From Oreocharis arfaki (lineage: Eukaryota > Chordata > Aves > Passeriformes > Paramythiidae): a stretch of 64,000 bases of DNA. The stretch is taken from assembly GCA_013398015.1 (NCBI GenBank), contig VZRR01013890.1, forward strand, positions 635,118-699,117. Reading direction: 5' to 3'. A model generated the notes under the pieces. It did no database searches. It saw nothing but the letters and a program-made list of their open reading frames with translations, and had not been told where the DNA came from. Below, piece after piece: positions 1-12,841 of this stretch. A program made the position numbers and the translations under genes. Numbering within the stretch: position 1 is the first letter of the stretch; every line of letters starts with the position of its first letter.

Positions 1-3000
1 ATAGTCTGATGAGTCCACGCCTCAGTGTCTCGTGTTTGTTTCTTTAAAACAGCCTAACTATTAGTTAATAATAGTTTCTCTTCCTATACCCCTGAAATTT
101 AAGATTCACAGATTAGAGATGCTGTTGTATTACACTCCAAGAAGAAAAAAAAAAAATCCTTGCTTCCAGACCTCTACATATATACATATATAAAGGAAGA
201 ATATCAGGCTTTCTCGTATCCTGCTGAAGAAGCACATCCCACACTGCCTCGGGTTTCAGAGGAAATTACAGCACTACTAAAGAACTGAAAGAGAGAACAC
301 TGTCACTGCAGAACAAATTCAGAGTTTGAACTGAACTGTAAACCACTTTCCTTCAGCTCTCCAACATATTTGGCATAACCAATTATGTTTTGCTGAGGCT
401 GGGCTGCCTGTGGCATGCTAAAATGCTCTAAATAACTATGGCTGTTTCCCAAACAACTTATTAATGACCATTCCTTCTACACTGTTTAATCATCCAGAGC
501 AGCACTACCACGCATTTAGAGAGCCCCACATTGTTTTCAGGCAATAGGCTTTTTATTTAACTTTCAAACGATTCTATGTGGTTCATGTGAGCTAACTCTT
601 CTAAAGCTGTGTCCTAGTTCCAGCCAGGACAGAGTTAATCTTTTACCAGTAGCCAGACAAGGGCCTGTAGTCCCAGCTGCCCCACCAGGCATGGCCAGAC
701 CCTAAGGTTATTTGAAACCATCTCCTACCACTTGCCAGGGGCTGGAGTAAGGAAAGATCTCTCTCACTCCAGTCAGGGGAGAGCGTCTGGGAGAGCCTGG
801 ATGGGGACATTAATTTGGGGAGCAGTATTCCTAAACCACGACAAGCTGTTAACAGTGGCAGATATAAAAATATTTCCAACTTACTTTAGGAACTTTGAAG
901 AATCCTGTAGAACATTTATCCTTCAAATTCTGACATTTTTGTTATGAACAGAGACACCAAATTTATCATAGCATATCCTGAGTAACTCATATATAACAGA
1001 CTTCTACAGCCTCATAAAATTATATATTATAAATTATATATTTAATGTGTAATTCCAGCCTACAATTTTTTTACCTAAATAAGATCACTGCATCTGCCAT
1101 ACAGTAACTGTTACAAAGGTTCTTACTGGTGGTTGGAAACACTTTACACAATTGACAGAATATACACCTTAAAGTAATTTCTTCTTAGAAAAGTAGCTAA
1201 AGCTGAAAATAATAATAGAAGTCAAGGAAAATATCCATGCAACGTAGTCAAAAAAGACTAAATATCAGAAAGTTCTGGCAAAGATATTGAGAAAACTGGT
1301 AATTATTTGTTATTATGTTCCTCTGACAATTTCTAAAAACATTAACTAAAAAGAATGCCAAAAATCACCATAATGACAATATATCCTGATATATATTTAT
1401 CAACTGGCTTAGGAGAGGTATTATACTGCCATAAACAGAGAGAGGTTTTAAAACAACCATGAATCATCAAAAATTTAAAAAAAATATATAATGTCTTATG
1501 ATAAGACGTAATATGAGTTCCATTCCAGAGGGCAAAATTGAGATTAAAGTGGTTTGTTCAAAGACTAAAGAAGAGTTCATTAGCAAAATGAAAACTAACT
1601 AATGAATATCTACCTCCAGATGGTATGCTCATATCACTGGTATTTCTTAATAGTGATAACATGCAAAACTTTTAAGTGTACTTATTAGCAGGTTTTACAT
1701 GTTTAAAATCTGATGTTTTATGTGGCAAAATGTGCGCTGAAATCACTTTCTCTCTTAAGCCTTTCTTTCCCAAACCCACATTTTCTGTTCAGTGCAATGT
1801 TATATTAATCACATGGTTACTATTTTATTATGATTGAAACTAAATGAACCAAAGGAAAAATAAGTAACTTCTGTGCAGAGTATTATTTTGGGCTGTTGGG
1901 CCAAAGATGAGTTGGAGTTTTACTGACAAGCTACATATAAAAAAACCTGAATACACACACCAAAAAAGTTAAATGAAATCCCAAATGTTCAAATTATTTT
2001 TAAACGCCCAATGTGGTATTTATTAGGACACACACTGCTCTGTTTCAGGGGAATAAAAAATGTGTAGTGAACAACAAGCTGTGTGTCAGTGCAGTAGCTA
2101 TTCAAAGTTCTAAAGCTATTAGAGGAGATCTTGTCAGCATAATGTATGCTCTCAATAAGAAGAATATTTGAAGAATGCTGTACCTTAAAATATTTCATCT
2201 CCTTTGGTCTCCAGTCATCAGTAGTGACACAAAAATAACAATAATGGAAAATAATGCTTTATTGCATCTTTTTTGTTGGAGGGAAATATGGTTTTTCTAC
2301 CTAGCTTAGTACAAAGAATAGTAACTGTTTTTCCTCACTGAACTATTGTTGAATTTTTAATTAAGCATCCACTTAGTGTAGCAGGTCAACTATTTCCTGG
2401 AAGGATCCTCAAAGCTTGCTTACAAAGGTCATGGCACCAGGAGACTAAAATTTCATCAGTAAATATGACCAAGCAACTAACACCTCTGTGGCAGTCTAGC
2501 AGTTTAAGGCTCTCTATTTTCTACTTCTTTAATCAATGTCTGTACCAGGTACATCAAATATATTATAATGATCTTTGACGTTCAGATACGGACTGCAAGG
2601 TATGAAACGGCCCAGAAGAAAAAGATTACACTTTTTGAGGCTTATTTTTGGTACTACAGGGAAAACTAGAGTTAATGAGGCATAATAGGCACAATTATTT
2701 TGTGTGTCATTACAGTTTTATATTAAACACAAAGTAATCATCACCACAGAATGATCCTCAGTCTAACTGAAAAAGACGTGACAGCTAACACCCAGCTTTT
2801 AACTTTTTTGTTCATTTTTACATTTTGGGAGGCTTCCTTCACTATAAAAGAACGTTCAGATAATGAGGATGGTTTTATATCAGTCAGGCTGCTCATTAAG
2901 TTGAAGTCAGAACGGAGAAACACTTGTGTCTTTCCCTCCCTACAGTCAAAATACGCATACACCCACTTCAGAATTCATAAACTGAATTAGTCAGTCTTGC

Positions 3001-6000
3001 ATATTTCTCCCTCAGGTGCTGACAAACTGTAACAAGGTACTACATGGACCACTTTAAAATTATTTGAAATACTAGTCATCACCAAAACAGCAGAACAAGA
3101 CCAGTAAAGATGCAGCTAAGGCACCCCAAGTCCTCACAAGGACTCCCTCAGCCAAGGGATGGCAGCTGCCTGCCACACAGTGAGGCAGCCAGGAAAGCTG
3201 GCACACACACGGTAGTTCGGAGGCAGTTTCACCACCTTCTTCTCACTTGACTCTCCCACGGTGCATTTTGGGGGGTTTTTAAGAGATAATCCATGCCCCA
3301 TGCTTTTGAGTATTTTTTCCACATTGTCAGTGATTGACAAAAAGAGCCGGGAGAAATGTAAATTGCAGAAAGGCTGTGGCTGCCTGCAGCAGTAGAGGCT
3401 TTCTCTCTCACCTGAGGCAGAACACTACTCTGTCTGCAGTGCCTGCAAGGTACCCCTGAAGGGATCAGAAGAAAGTACTGGTGAGGTGATTATCACTATT
3501 TCTTCACTGAGGATTGAAGATGGAGAAGCTGCTGAATATGTTTGCCTGAAAGTCCCACAGCAGCAGATGAGATTATAATCTCACATATATTACAACAGAG
3601 AGGACCTGATTATAAACCACCACCATGTGAGACAACTCCATTTCCAAAGCAGTTCAGCCACATTAGTACTCAAATGCACTCACGTCAAAAGCTTGCCTTG
3701 CAAATGCCCTCATGAGTACAGCACATCAGCTCAATCTTGCACAGCATTCAGGCATCAGTGGCTTCCATCCTGCTAGTCCAGAATACAGATGGATCTGGAA
3801 CAAAACACTCATCTTTTTGCCTTAGCAAAGCTGGTCTTCACAGATTTCTATTTCTTTATCAGTTCCCACACTGAGAGTTTTTCAAGGAATACCTCATTGC
3901 TTTTTAGATTAGGACAGAAGCAGCTCTTGTTCAGAAGGAGCTCTTTGCAGGAGATGAGAGAAAAAGCGGAACTATCAGGGAAAACGATCCTGCCACTCCA
4001 AAATTTTCAGAAGTAAGAGAATACTATCGAGCAGAAACTTGCTATGAGCTGAGGAAAGCAGAGAAATGAGGAGTGACAGCCTCTTCTTAGCAGCCTAAAA
4101 ATAAGGAAAAAACTTCTCCACTCTACCGTTTGACTGAGCAGCCCATTGTCTCACTCTCTGAAAAGCCTATTTATCACTACCATTCATAAAACTAAAAAAA
4201 AGAGGCAAACAAAAATAAATTGCTTTTCCTACGTCAACCTCATTTAATTACTGAAGAGTGGTTTGAATTGTTGATCTCCTAATGCTTTGGCAGGATTGGC
4301 AGCCAGTCTAGTCCAGTCAGGCTTGCCTGATTGTATGAGAAATAGGAAATAAAATTAGCATAGTCAAAGCCAGGGATAATCTTAGAAATATTCACAATAA
4401 TGAATAGAGTTGGGTGACAGGTCACATTAGCTATGGGCTTCTTATACCCTGCCTTGTTACAATGTGTGTGGGCTAGTAAATATTCAGCAGAAGTTTAACA
4501 GGATATTTTAAGCAGATTTAAAGTCAGCTCAGTCATGTCTGTATCACTGCATTGACATCCTGTCTTTGCTTTTACACATCTTACAAGACACTTAATGTCA
4601 GCTTATACAGCAAGAAGCCAGACGATCATATACACACAAGTCTGTGCATACCGAGATCTGTATGATGAAAATAGCTCATCTTGTCTCCTGGGAGTGCAGT
4701 ACCCAGCAGTCTAATTTCCAGACAATGCTGCAGCCAATCCTACTATTGGGCAAACACTAGCATAGATTTTCTGATCACAAAATCTGTCTCATTACAAGCA
4801 GACAGCTATTAATGTCTGGGGATCTCCACCAAGGACAAAAATAGAACATGCATTAACTAATCAAATGCATACACACTTTTCATTTCAAGGAATTACAGTG
4901 TTTTAATACACGTTTTATACTGTCACTAAACTTGTAAGTCTCAGAGCTTCATACAATCACTCTGTTGTGCTGGCTTACTGTTCAGTTACTTCATTTTCTG
5001 CTCTCCTGTGCTAGTTTCGGAAAAAAAGTAAGACAAATGGGATGTGGTTGTTCACAATTAACAAAAGTCACTTACTGAAGCAACAAGTTTAATAATTTTC
5101 CTAGAGTGATAAAGTACATTAAGAAGAGTCACAAAATCAGACTGACAAACCTCTAAAATGCTGCTTTGCAAGGTATTTTATCTGCCAAATCTATTTTTCA
5201 CTCCCCATCAGTTCACAGTAACCACCTGCATTTACCTCTTACTGTCACAGCTTTTAGACTATGGCATGATATAACTGTCTAACCAAAAAGCACATCTCTA
5301 TCAGCAGATGACTCTGCATCATATTACGGGTTTCTGAGCAGAGGACTGAAAAAACTGAAGTATTCAAGTGCTGTCAAATCTTTCTTTCACAGACAGGCAA
5401 AGCAATAAACTGATCCCTTCTCACTTCTGATGAACTGTGAATAAAGAAGGCTTAGTCAACATCTACATTGATTCACTCACAGGTGATATTTTGACCATTC
5501 TCATATAAACTTGCATGTGTGCCAAGAGCAGTACAGCCAGCCAGCACGAAGCTCAGGATCCCAGCTGGATCTGCCATATATGCTTGAAACCACAGAGCCA
5601 CAGCTAAACATTGTTACTGATACCTAAATTAGCAGGTTTAGTGCCTGTTTGAATGTGTTTACACTAGCTGTGGTCACATCTCATTACAGCATAGATATAG
5701 CCTTTGAGATGTGGCTGGGAAATGTTACAAAGAGCTGATATTTACACATGAACAGGAAGGCATAAGTATTTGACAATAACTCTTTACAGTACTCATAAGC
5801 AGGGGGAACTACAGTCATTTCCTAGGCTGAATTATATGACCTCATTTCCTCATTTTTATTATGCAGTATTGACGTTATTTGCATCAGATTAAATAAAGGA
5901 ACAGCACTTCCCTGATGCTGTCCTTTACTATTTCTCATATTTTCTAGTCATAGAAAACAGAACACTTCGTAAACATATGAAAAATCTTCATTAGCATGCT

Positions 6001-6329
6001 AGATACCAGATTCCAAATGGAAAAACACCAGGGTGGGCTTTACAATACTAGTAATACATCTTTAATTTCAAAATACAGAACTAATATGACTGAAAAAGAA
6101 AGTATGTCCTTACCTTAGGGTCTCCTTTTCTCCATGTTAATGCCAAACCTGTAACCTAATCAAAACACATTCCTGCTTTTCCCCCTTTTTTGCTAATGCA
6201 CATACCACTGCAACTTGAAATGACATTTCTAAAAGTATCCTCTTTAGACGTAGCTGATAAAATCAGACAATTCAAAGGCAAAGACAGACTGGGTTAAGTA
6301 AAGCATTCATCATAAAGAGCAAAAATTAC
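1..6329 (-). other. TMTC2: TMTC2 intron downstream of the DUF1736 exon (partial)
   Basis: The interval begins with the GTAATT donor adjoining 6330 and runs off the left edge. I looked for the TPR-coding exon that should follow (a minus-strand peptide starting AWGNLGN in the family) and did not find it, so the acceptor lies outside. The DNA is AT-rich. Apart from the solo LTR at 610-843 I see nothing distinctive in it. Confidence 0.85.
610..843 (+). mobile_element. Short solo ERV LTR (234 bp) with exact 5-bp target duplication
   Basis: The element starts TGTCCTAGTTCCAGCCAGGA and ends CTAAACCACGACA, so it has the TG...CA termini of a retroviral LTR. It is flanked by the identical pentamer AGCTG at 605-609 and 844-848, which is a target-site duplication. 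Its first roughly 60 bases and its last 13 resemble the ends of the 540-bp LTR at 37184-37723, so the two look like members of one family, this one internally shortened. No internal retroviral genes are present. It lies antisense to TMTC2. A 5-bp duplication fits several ERV classes. Confidence 0.85.
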
Positions 6330-7158
6330 CTTTAGCAGGGTTTACTTTTATCCCTGACCTATACAGCATCTCCTCATTCTGCCAGTCCCCATTCCTGACA
6401 ACAGTCTTGAGTCCATAGAAAACAATTAATGCAGCAGTGGAACAAAAAACCAAGTTCTTCAGAAAGCGCTTTTGGGCTTTGACATAAAGGGCCCTGACAC
6501 CTACTGTAACCAGCAGGCAGAAGCCCATACTAGGAACATATAGCACACGCTCTGCTATTACAAAGCCAACATAGAAAAATAGGTTTGTGGCAGGAACGAA
6601 GGGCACTATTAACAAAGAGAGAGACAGAATGACAATGTTCTCGGTTGAAGGAAGCTGCAGTTTCTGAATTTCATGCTTTTTTAGGCCATTCTCCTCTTTT
6701 GATGCAAAGCTTGACTTCACCTCCAGTGTCTTGTACTCTATCTCTGGGTGGCAGCTATGCCCATTAGCATTTTGCTTGCCATTCATTACAGTTTTCCCAT
6801 TGCATTCTCTCTCATTGCTGGTGCCCTTCAAGCTAAAGTAGGCAAGGAGGAGGAGTCCTGCATAGAAGGCCACAGTGTGTAGATTCCTCCAGTCGCTGAC
6901 TGCTTTTAGAAGAGGCACAGCATCCATAGACCAGTCAAAGCTGAGGGTATCCGGGCACAGCAACAGCCAGAGGTTCTTGGTTGGCAAATAAAAGAAGGTC
7001 AGGGTACGTGTGAGAAAACTGTCTGAGTCAGCTGCTGGATTGTCAGAATTAGAAAAGCTTGGGGGCTTGTTGCCCATCCAGTATAAGCGAACACCCAGCA
7101 GTGCAGTTCCCCAGGAGGTCAATAAACCAATGCTGAAGAGCAGGGTCAAATTCTTTCT
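6330..7158 (-). CDS. TMTC2: TMTC2 internal coding exon (DUF1736 region to start of TPRs)
   Basis: This is the next coding exon of TMTC2, joined in phase 0 to the exon at 43812-44382. The minus-strand acceptor is a long T/C tract ending TTTTCTTTTCAG before 7158. The donor after 6330 is AAAG|GTAATT, slightly off the GTAAGT consensus. It holds 276 codons plus one base (phase 1). Residues 5-27 form a hydrophobic helix. Residues about 25-100, including LYWMGNKPPSF and LLLCPDTLSFDWSMD, are the DUF1736 region typical of TMTC proteins. Residues 92-110 are another helix. Residues 111-172 form a polar Asn/Lys/Ser/Glu-rich loop. Helices follow near 174-200, including VPFVPATNLFFYVGFVIAERVLY, and near 209-225 and 234-250. 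The last part, WQNEEMLYRSGIKVNPAK, leads into the TPR repeats of the next exon, which is not in the window. The reading frame is intact. If the donor were skipped, translation would stop after six more residues. Confidence 0.95.
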
Positions 7159-7784
7159 CTGAAAAGAAAAAAATAGCAGTAAATCAACACTATGTATTTA
7201 GCTGTGTAAATTATACACAAAAAAGAACTAGAATAGAAAATATCTGAGAAAACTTTTTTTTATTAATGGAAACAATACATCTTGGTCTCTGACATTTGGA
7301 TCACGCCATGTTGAGGTACATTGTTGACTACAGACTAGAGGAACTGGATTTTTCATTCAAGCTGTATCAAGATCAAGAATGTATCAGAGTCAAGCCTTCA
7401 GACATTTTAGGGTTGTCAGTCCTCACTTAAGATTTAGTTGTGTAATGCTTTGGAAACTCTTATTTTAGAGGAATTTATGGAATCTTACATTAGTCCCTAC
7501 ATAACCTCCCAAATCCTTTCACTGTTTCTGGCTGTGACCAAAACACCAGTTTGCCTCAGCTGTATTTAAAGTCTAAAGGATGTTCCAGTTCCATATTCCT
7601 TAATCAAAGTCTCTCCTGAGGCATTTCACCAGAGAACTGATTAAAATTTCCAAAAAAGCAAGAGAGGAAAACAGACACAGATTCTATATTTAGGTCTCCT
7701 AGCTCCTACCTATTAACTACAGTGATCACTTGGAGCCTTCAGATCTACCTACTACTGAAAGTCCCACTTCATTTTGCATAAAAC

Positions 7785-8016
7785 ACAAAACGTTTCACCT
7801 CAACATGAGGAAGGGCTTCTTTACACTGAGAGTGGCAGAGCACGGGAACAGGCTGCCCAGGGATGTTGCAGATTCTCGTTCTCTGGAGATACTCAGAACC
7901 CACCCGGATTTGTTCCTGTACAACCTGCTCTAGGTGACCCTGCCTTGGCAGGGGGATTTGAACTGGATGATCTCCAGAGGTCCCTTCCAACCCTAACAGT
8001 CAGTGATTCTGTGATC
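7785..8016 (+). mobile_element. CR1 LINE 3' fragment
   Basis: The text AACATGAGGAAGGGCTTCTT, GGAACAGGCTGCCCAGGGAT, GATGATCTCCAGAGGTCCCT and the terminal GATTCTGTGATC are the 3' end of a CR1 non-LTR retrotransposon, which ends in ATTCTGTG-type octamers and not in poly(A). It is 5'-truncated, as is usual for CR1, and lies antisense to TMTC2, about 630 bp upstream of the exon at 6330-7158. Open frames through it are remnants or chance. Confidence 0.92.
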
Positions 8017-8783
8017 TCAGAGCCAAACAATACATTGGGGGGTTTTCTTCAAGCACACCATAATAAGTGCTCCAAAACCTTTCACATTTTCATATGCATC
8101 CAAATAACATTATATGAAGCAGGCATCTGACTCCACCTACCAATATCATCATGCTAGCAACTTGAAGAATCTCCACTTATTTATGGAATAACTGAACATT
8201 TTCCAGCAGGAGCTGCTTCTTGTGTAAGTTCTGCTCTCGATTACATGGGCACCCTAAATGAAAGCTGGTTTACATTACTCTCTCTATGAAGAAGATAAAA
8301 TATGTGTATTTTTATATTTCAATTTCTCAGACACCTTTTGTAAGAAAAAAAACCCCTATTTGCCAAATAGTTCCAGATACAGTGTAAGTGCTTTGATAAT
8401 CTTTTCCCCATTATTATTTGTCAATCATTTTTCATTTTATTAGGTCTGTTTTTTCCATCTCACACTACACATTCCTGGGACGATTATTCAATGTTTACTT
8501 AGCTATTCAGAAGCAGAACCTCACAGTAGAATGTTTTATCTTATTTCTACAAAACAGCTCATTTTTCTCCTTTGTGGGCAGGATCAACCCTTTATATCAT
8601 GAATTACAGATGATTGTGTTGCTCCATTTTAGGTCAATTATTAATAGTTTTCTACCATCAGTTTACTGATGTTCTACTAAGAAGACACGGTCTATCACAC
8701 ATTACCACTGTAATGATAATTTACAGTTCATCTTATAATTTCTCATGAGGAAATTTATTCCTTTTCACATTTTTATATAGCTC

Positions 8784-8820
8784 CTCCTTGAAGGAGTGAA
8801 GTTTAAAAAAGTAAACTTCA
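8784..8820. repeat. Two adjacent small hairpins
   Basis: CTCCTT-G-AAGGAG (8784-8796) is directly followed by TGAAGTTTA (8797-8805), a 6-base loop AAAAAG, and TAAACTTCA (8812-8820). Both stems are perfect. The arms are too short for a microRNA precursor. Confidence 0.8.
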
Positions 8821-10571
8821 GTTAGATTCATTCATTCAGGTTTGATATAACATGAAATTTAATGGAGGCATTAGCAGGGAACAAACAAATTTATAATGAG
8901 AACATTTATGCACTTGGATCACAAACACCTAAAAAACACTGACACTTTTTATACATAAAGTAAAGCCTGGGTCCAGATTTATTTTGCCATATTAATACCA
9001 GTTTGATTTACTAGCTTTTTTACATCCTGAATAATCCACAATTTTTTGGTAATATATAAATCAAAACCCTTATCTACACTTCATGATAATTACATTCCCT
9101 GGAAAGCTTATTAGAACAACTTACTTTTATTTGTAAGCTGGATAATACTCCCCAACTCACTTCACATATGGTTTCATCCATGCCTGCCAAAACTATTTAA
9201 ACACTTTTAATGTTATAAAGCTGTGTAAACTGGTTATCACTGAAACTCCCAACTGAGTTTATATTTGGAATAAAAAGATTCTTCAGATTTCATGGATTTG
9301 CATGTATGCCCTCATAGTAAAACCTCATGTCCTTGGTTCAACCCATCCTTTAATTATCATCATATTTTTTGACATGAAATTTTTTCTGCCCACCCTTCTG
9401 GCTCAATTATTTTCAAACTCATTTCCTTCAAACACAGATATAAACAACTCTCAAACATTACATATTACCTATTTTCTCTCTTATACATCCTTCTCATGAA
9501 TCTCTTAGGAGGAGGCTACTTAGACAGAAAGAAGCAGGGAAATGAAAGATGGCCTTTTTTGTTTGTTTGAATTAGAAACAGTCTTTTCTGGAAGGCTATG
9601 CACCACTTGAAAGATTAAGATATCCCAAATACCAAGGAAGTGAAACTCGATTAACAGACGAAAAGCAAGCTTTCATGGACTGATTAGACTGCTTTGTTAT
9701 TTTGTTAATACTTACTTAACAACTGGAAGAAATCTCACTTTTCTGAAGTCCTAACCATTGCACTTTTCAATTAAATGCTGAGAAAGTTCACATTATAAAG
9801 TTCTCTGACAAAACCATGCAAGAGCAGATTTGTTATTCCTCATGGATAATACCAAAACTTTCTAAAAATTTTCAGGTCTTCCTCAAATGTTAACCAAATA
9901 CTAACAATCAGAAGTTTGCCTCTTGCTCCTATCCCTAGAAATATTAACAATCTGTAGCTCAGAGTTAATCAATCTTCACTGCTCGAGTAACTATTCGCAG
10001 CCTCTCTTTTAGGCTTTACATTTAAGGTCTGTAATATCTGGATCCTCACACTTGTTGGTTCTACAAAGAACACAGATTATCCATATACAGTTTTGTGTTT
10101 CATGCGGAAAAAAATTTTTTTTACTATTTTTTATGCATTTTACATGACTTTCAAATGAAATACGTAAGCATTCACTCATGGAGCTCAGAGATATCTGAGT
10201 AGGTTTACCACCCCAGCATATCAATTTATCATGCTGTAAGGCACTAGTCAACTGCAGATGGAGCTCTGGTAGATTCTTAGGCTCAGTTAACTGACCACAG
10301 GAGTGAAGTGCAAATTTCCTGTTGCTGCCTCAGATACAAATGGTTTGCATTCTTCCCCAGATTTCAGACATGGATCTTTTCAATAGCCAGTAGCTTTACA
10401 ACTTTTTAAAATTAACTACATGTTAACTACCATGCAATGCCCTGTGTAACACTGACATGCCATTGTGAATTTTCAGATTTCTGAGGAAGCTCAGTCTAGA
10501 GCCAAGAAATTCTGCCCCTAACACTTAAACATCTGTCACAATAATTTAAAGTAGGATGCCTTTTTCCTTTC

Positions 10572-10587
10572 TTTTTTTTTTTTTTTT
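10572..10587. repeat. T16 homopolymer
   Basis: Sixteen consecutive T residues, in a T-rich context, with no retrogene body beside them. Confidence 0.9.
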
Positions 10588-12526
10588 AATTTTTAATTTT
10601 CAAATCTCACAGACAGCATTGGCCTAGAAGGGAAAGATAAACTCATTCCCCTTCTTTTCCTCTCTCAACATTCATGACTTTTGCATAGCTTTTATCCCTC
10701 TGTGCTAATATAGTCACAGATAACGAGAAAGGTTTAGCATACATTCTGGCTTTACTTTCTTTCAGGCTTTGGAAGAAAATCATTCCAGCAATTTATTAAA
10801 ATTAAATAATATAGCCAGTTCCCCAGTAGACTTCTGTCTGCAAAGGAAGTGCTTTCAAAATGAACTCTGCTCAGACAAGCACTTTCACTAGTTACTCTTC
10901 CTCTGAGCCTCCTGACAGCCTGTGCTTCTCTGATCTGATTGTGTACATTCAGCGCAGTCCAGCAGCAGAAGAGATCCTCTGTAATGCTTGGCAGAAAGGA
11001 TTTGGATTACTATACTCATAAATCCTAATCCAGCCCATCTGCCATATGTTTTGACACCCCCATAAATCCTCTAACCTTTCATAAGTAGTCATTTTCATCT
11101 GAGGAAAAAAATTAGTGCTGATTTAGATGAGATTTAACATCTCTACTGCCTGCTAACAGCCAAGTACCACCACTGCCATTTTAGTCTTTGTGACTATAGA
11201 AACCTTTTTCATCACCCTATCAAAATCCATCTGCATGACCCACCCACACTGCACATTTCCCCTGCATTAAATCCTAATCCCTCACTTCATTATACTGCCT
11301 TTAAATAAGGCACTTAAGCAGATTTCTTAATTGGGCAGCCACTGCCAAAGCTCAGTCATCACCTAAGTGGTATCCAAAGCATTTTCAAAAGATACTGTTC
11401 TTTTAACCTCACCTTGTCCATTTCACAAAGCACCATTAAATACAGCACATGATCAAGACAGTCCAGATATCAAAATCATCACACACAAAATGTTATTTTT
11501 AGGGCTCAGGAAATGCAGAGATGAAAGAAGATGTGCCATCAGGCAATACTCACACGAGTTTCTTTTCCAAGTTAGACCTCCTTAAAAATATGTTGGCTTC
11601 AAAACTGGGACTTCCAAAGGAAGTAAAATGCTGCCAGATCAGTAGACTGACAGTATCTTCTTCCCACAGTAGACAGAGGTTCCTGGATAACAGCTCAGCC
11701 AAGACAGAGCCCAACTAGAATCCAAAACATATCCCCACCAGGAATGAAGCCATTTTCTACAACCCCTGCTGGGTCATAGCACCAAGATGGAAGGGGCCTT
11801 TAATGCTGCTTGATCAGCTGTCCAGTTTGTTCCTGCTCAAATGACCCACTAAATTATGTTTGCTCATTTTCACTGGTGATGCAACAACTGGCCTGAAGAT
11901 CTGTTCTTCCTCAGAGCTAGAACTCTGGCTACAGCTTGTCCAATATTGGGACCAACTGCACATATTTAATGACATTTACTTCTAGTGTTGTGACCCCACA
12001 CAAGTCTTCTCCAACAAGGAAGCCAGTGCATTCACAAAACAGCTGATGATTATCTGCACATACTTTTATTGTAATTAGGATGTAGCACAAGCTAAACAGT
12101 CCTCGTTGCTATGACTTGCCTTACATTAATTCGTGTTATAAATACTGGCATTTAAAAATGCCTAAGTCTTACTCTAAATTCCTTCATTCTTTAATATGAA
12201 TCTTTAATTACCGAAACAAAACAAAACAAAAAAAATCCAAAACCACAAAGACTCTAACCTCTCCACTGCAAAACAGTTATAAGGACTATAATAGCGGAAT
12301 AGGGGAAAAGACAGACTGCACTAAGACCATAAACTGTGTGAATGACTGGAGATAGTACAAGAGCAGAATGACTTGATAAGGACAGGAGAACAGAACAACA
12401 CAGCCTTGCAGAAGTAGATAAAAGATGTAACTTAGGCAAAGAGAAGTCAAGCAAAACACAAGCAGGATGCCAACTCAGCTCTGCAAGACTGACAAAGCAA
12501 AAGTTATGCAAAACAGAGGTATCACA

Positions 12527-12841
12527 CTTACTCAAAAGTGGGGGTCGAGAAACAGCCACCTGAAAAGGACACTGAAGACCACCAAAGAAGACCCCAAAGA
12601 ACCATAAAAGGACTTCTGATAAGGGCTGTGACTATGTGAAATAAAGTAATACATGTATATCAAATAAGTGGGGATAGCTAATGAATATGTAATCAGTGTG
12701 TATGATAAGAATTCCGTTTACCCAACACTGGGGGCACTCAACCAGTGGAAAGGATCCTCCAAGTGCCCAGCGCTGCAATAAACAATGCCTGCTTTGTAAT
12801 ACTCAAAACTGTGTTAGAAAGTTTCTATCTGGTCGATTTCA
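12527..12841 (+). mobile_element. Probable ERV LTR fragment with poly(A) signal
   Basis: The segment contains GGGGGTCGAGAAACAGCCAC near its left end, a tail ending GTTTCTATCTGGTCGATTTC, an AATAAA signal at 12777-12782, and a stem-forming pair GGGCACT (12732-12738) / AGTGCCC (12762-12768) just upstream of that signal, as in LTR R regions. I recognise this text as the style of an avian ERV LTR. The left boundary is uncertain. Near-matching hexamers GTATCA (12521-12526) and GTATGA (12842-12847) could be a decayed target duplication, but the left end does not read TG. Confidence 0.6.

Noticed and set aside
1..6329. Search for the next TMTC2 exon, encoding the first TPR repeats
   Set aside because: No minus-strand frame gives the expected AWGNLGN-type start after a splice acceptor.
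7730..8130. Overlapping open frames of 67-118 codons on both strands
   Set aside because: They cover the CR1 fragment at 7785-8016 and have no protein-like character.
12254..12559. A 101-codon minus-strand open frame with hydrophobic stretches
   Set aside because: It partly overlaps the probable LTR, has no splice or family signal, and its composition fits chance in this context.
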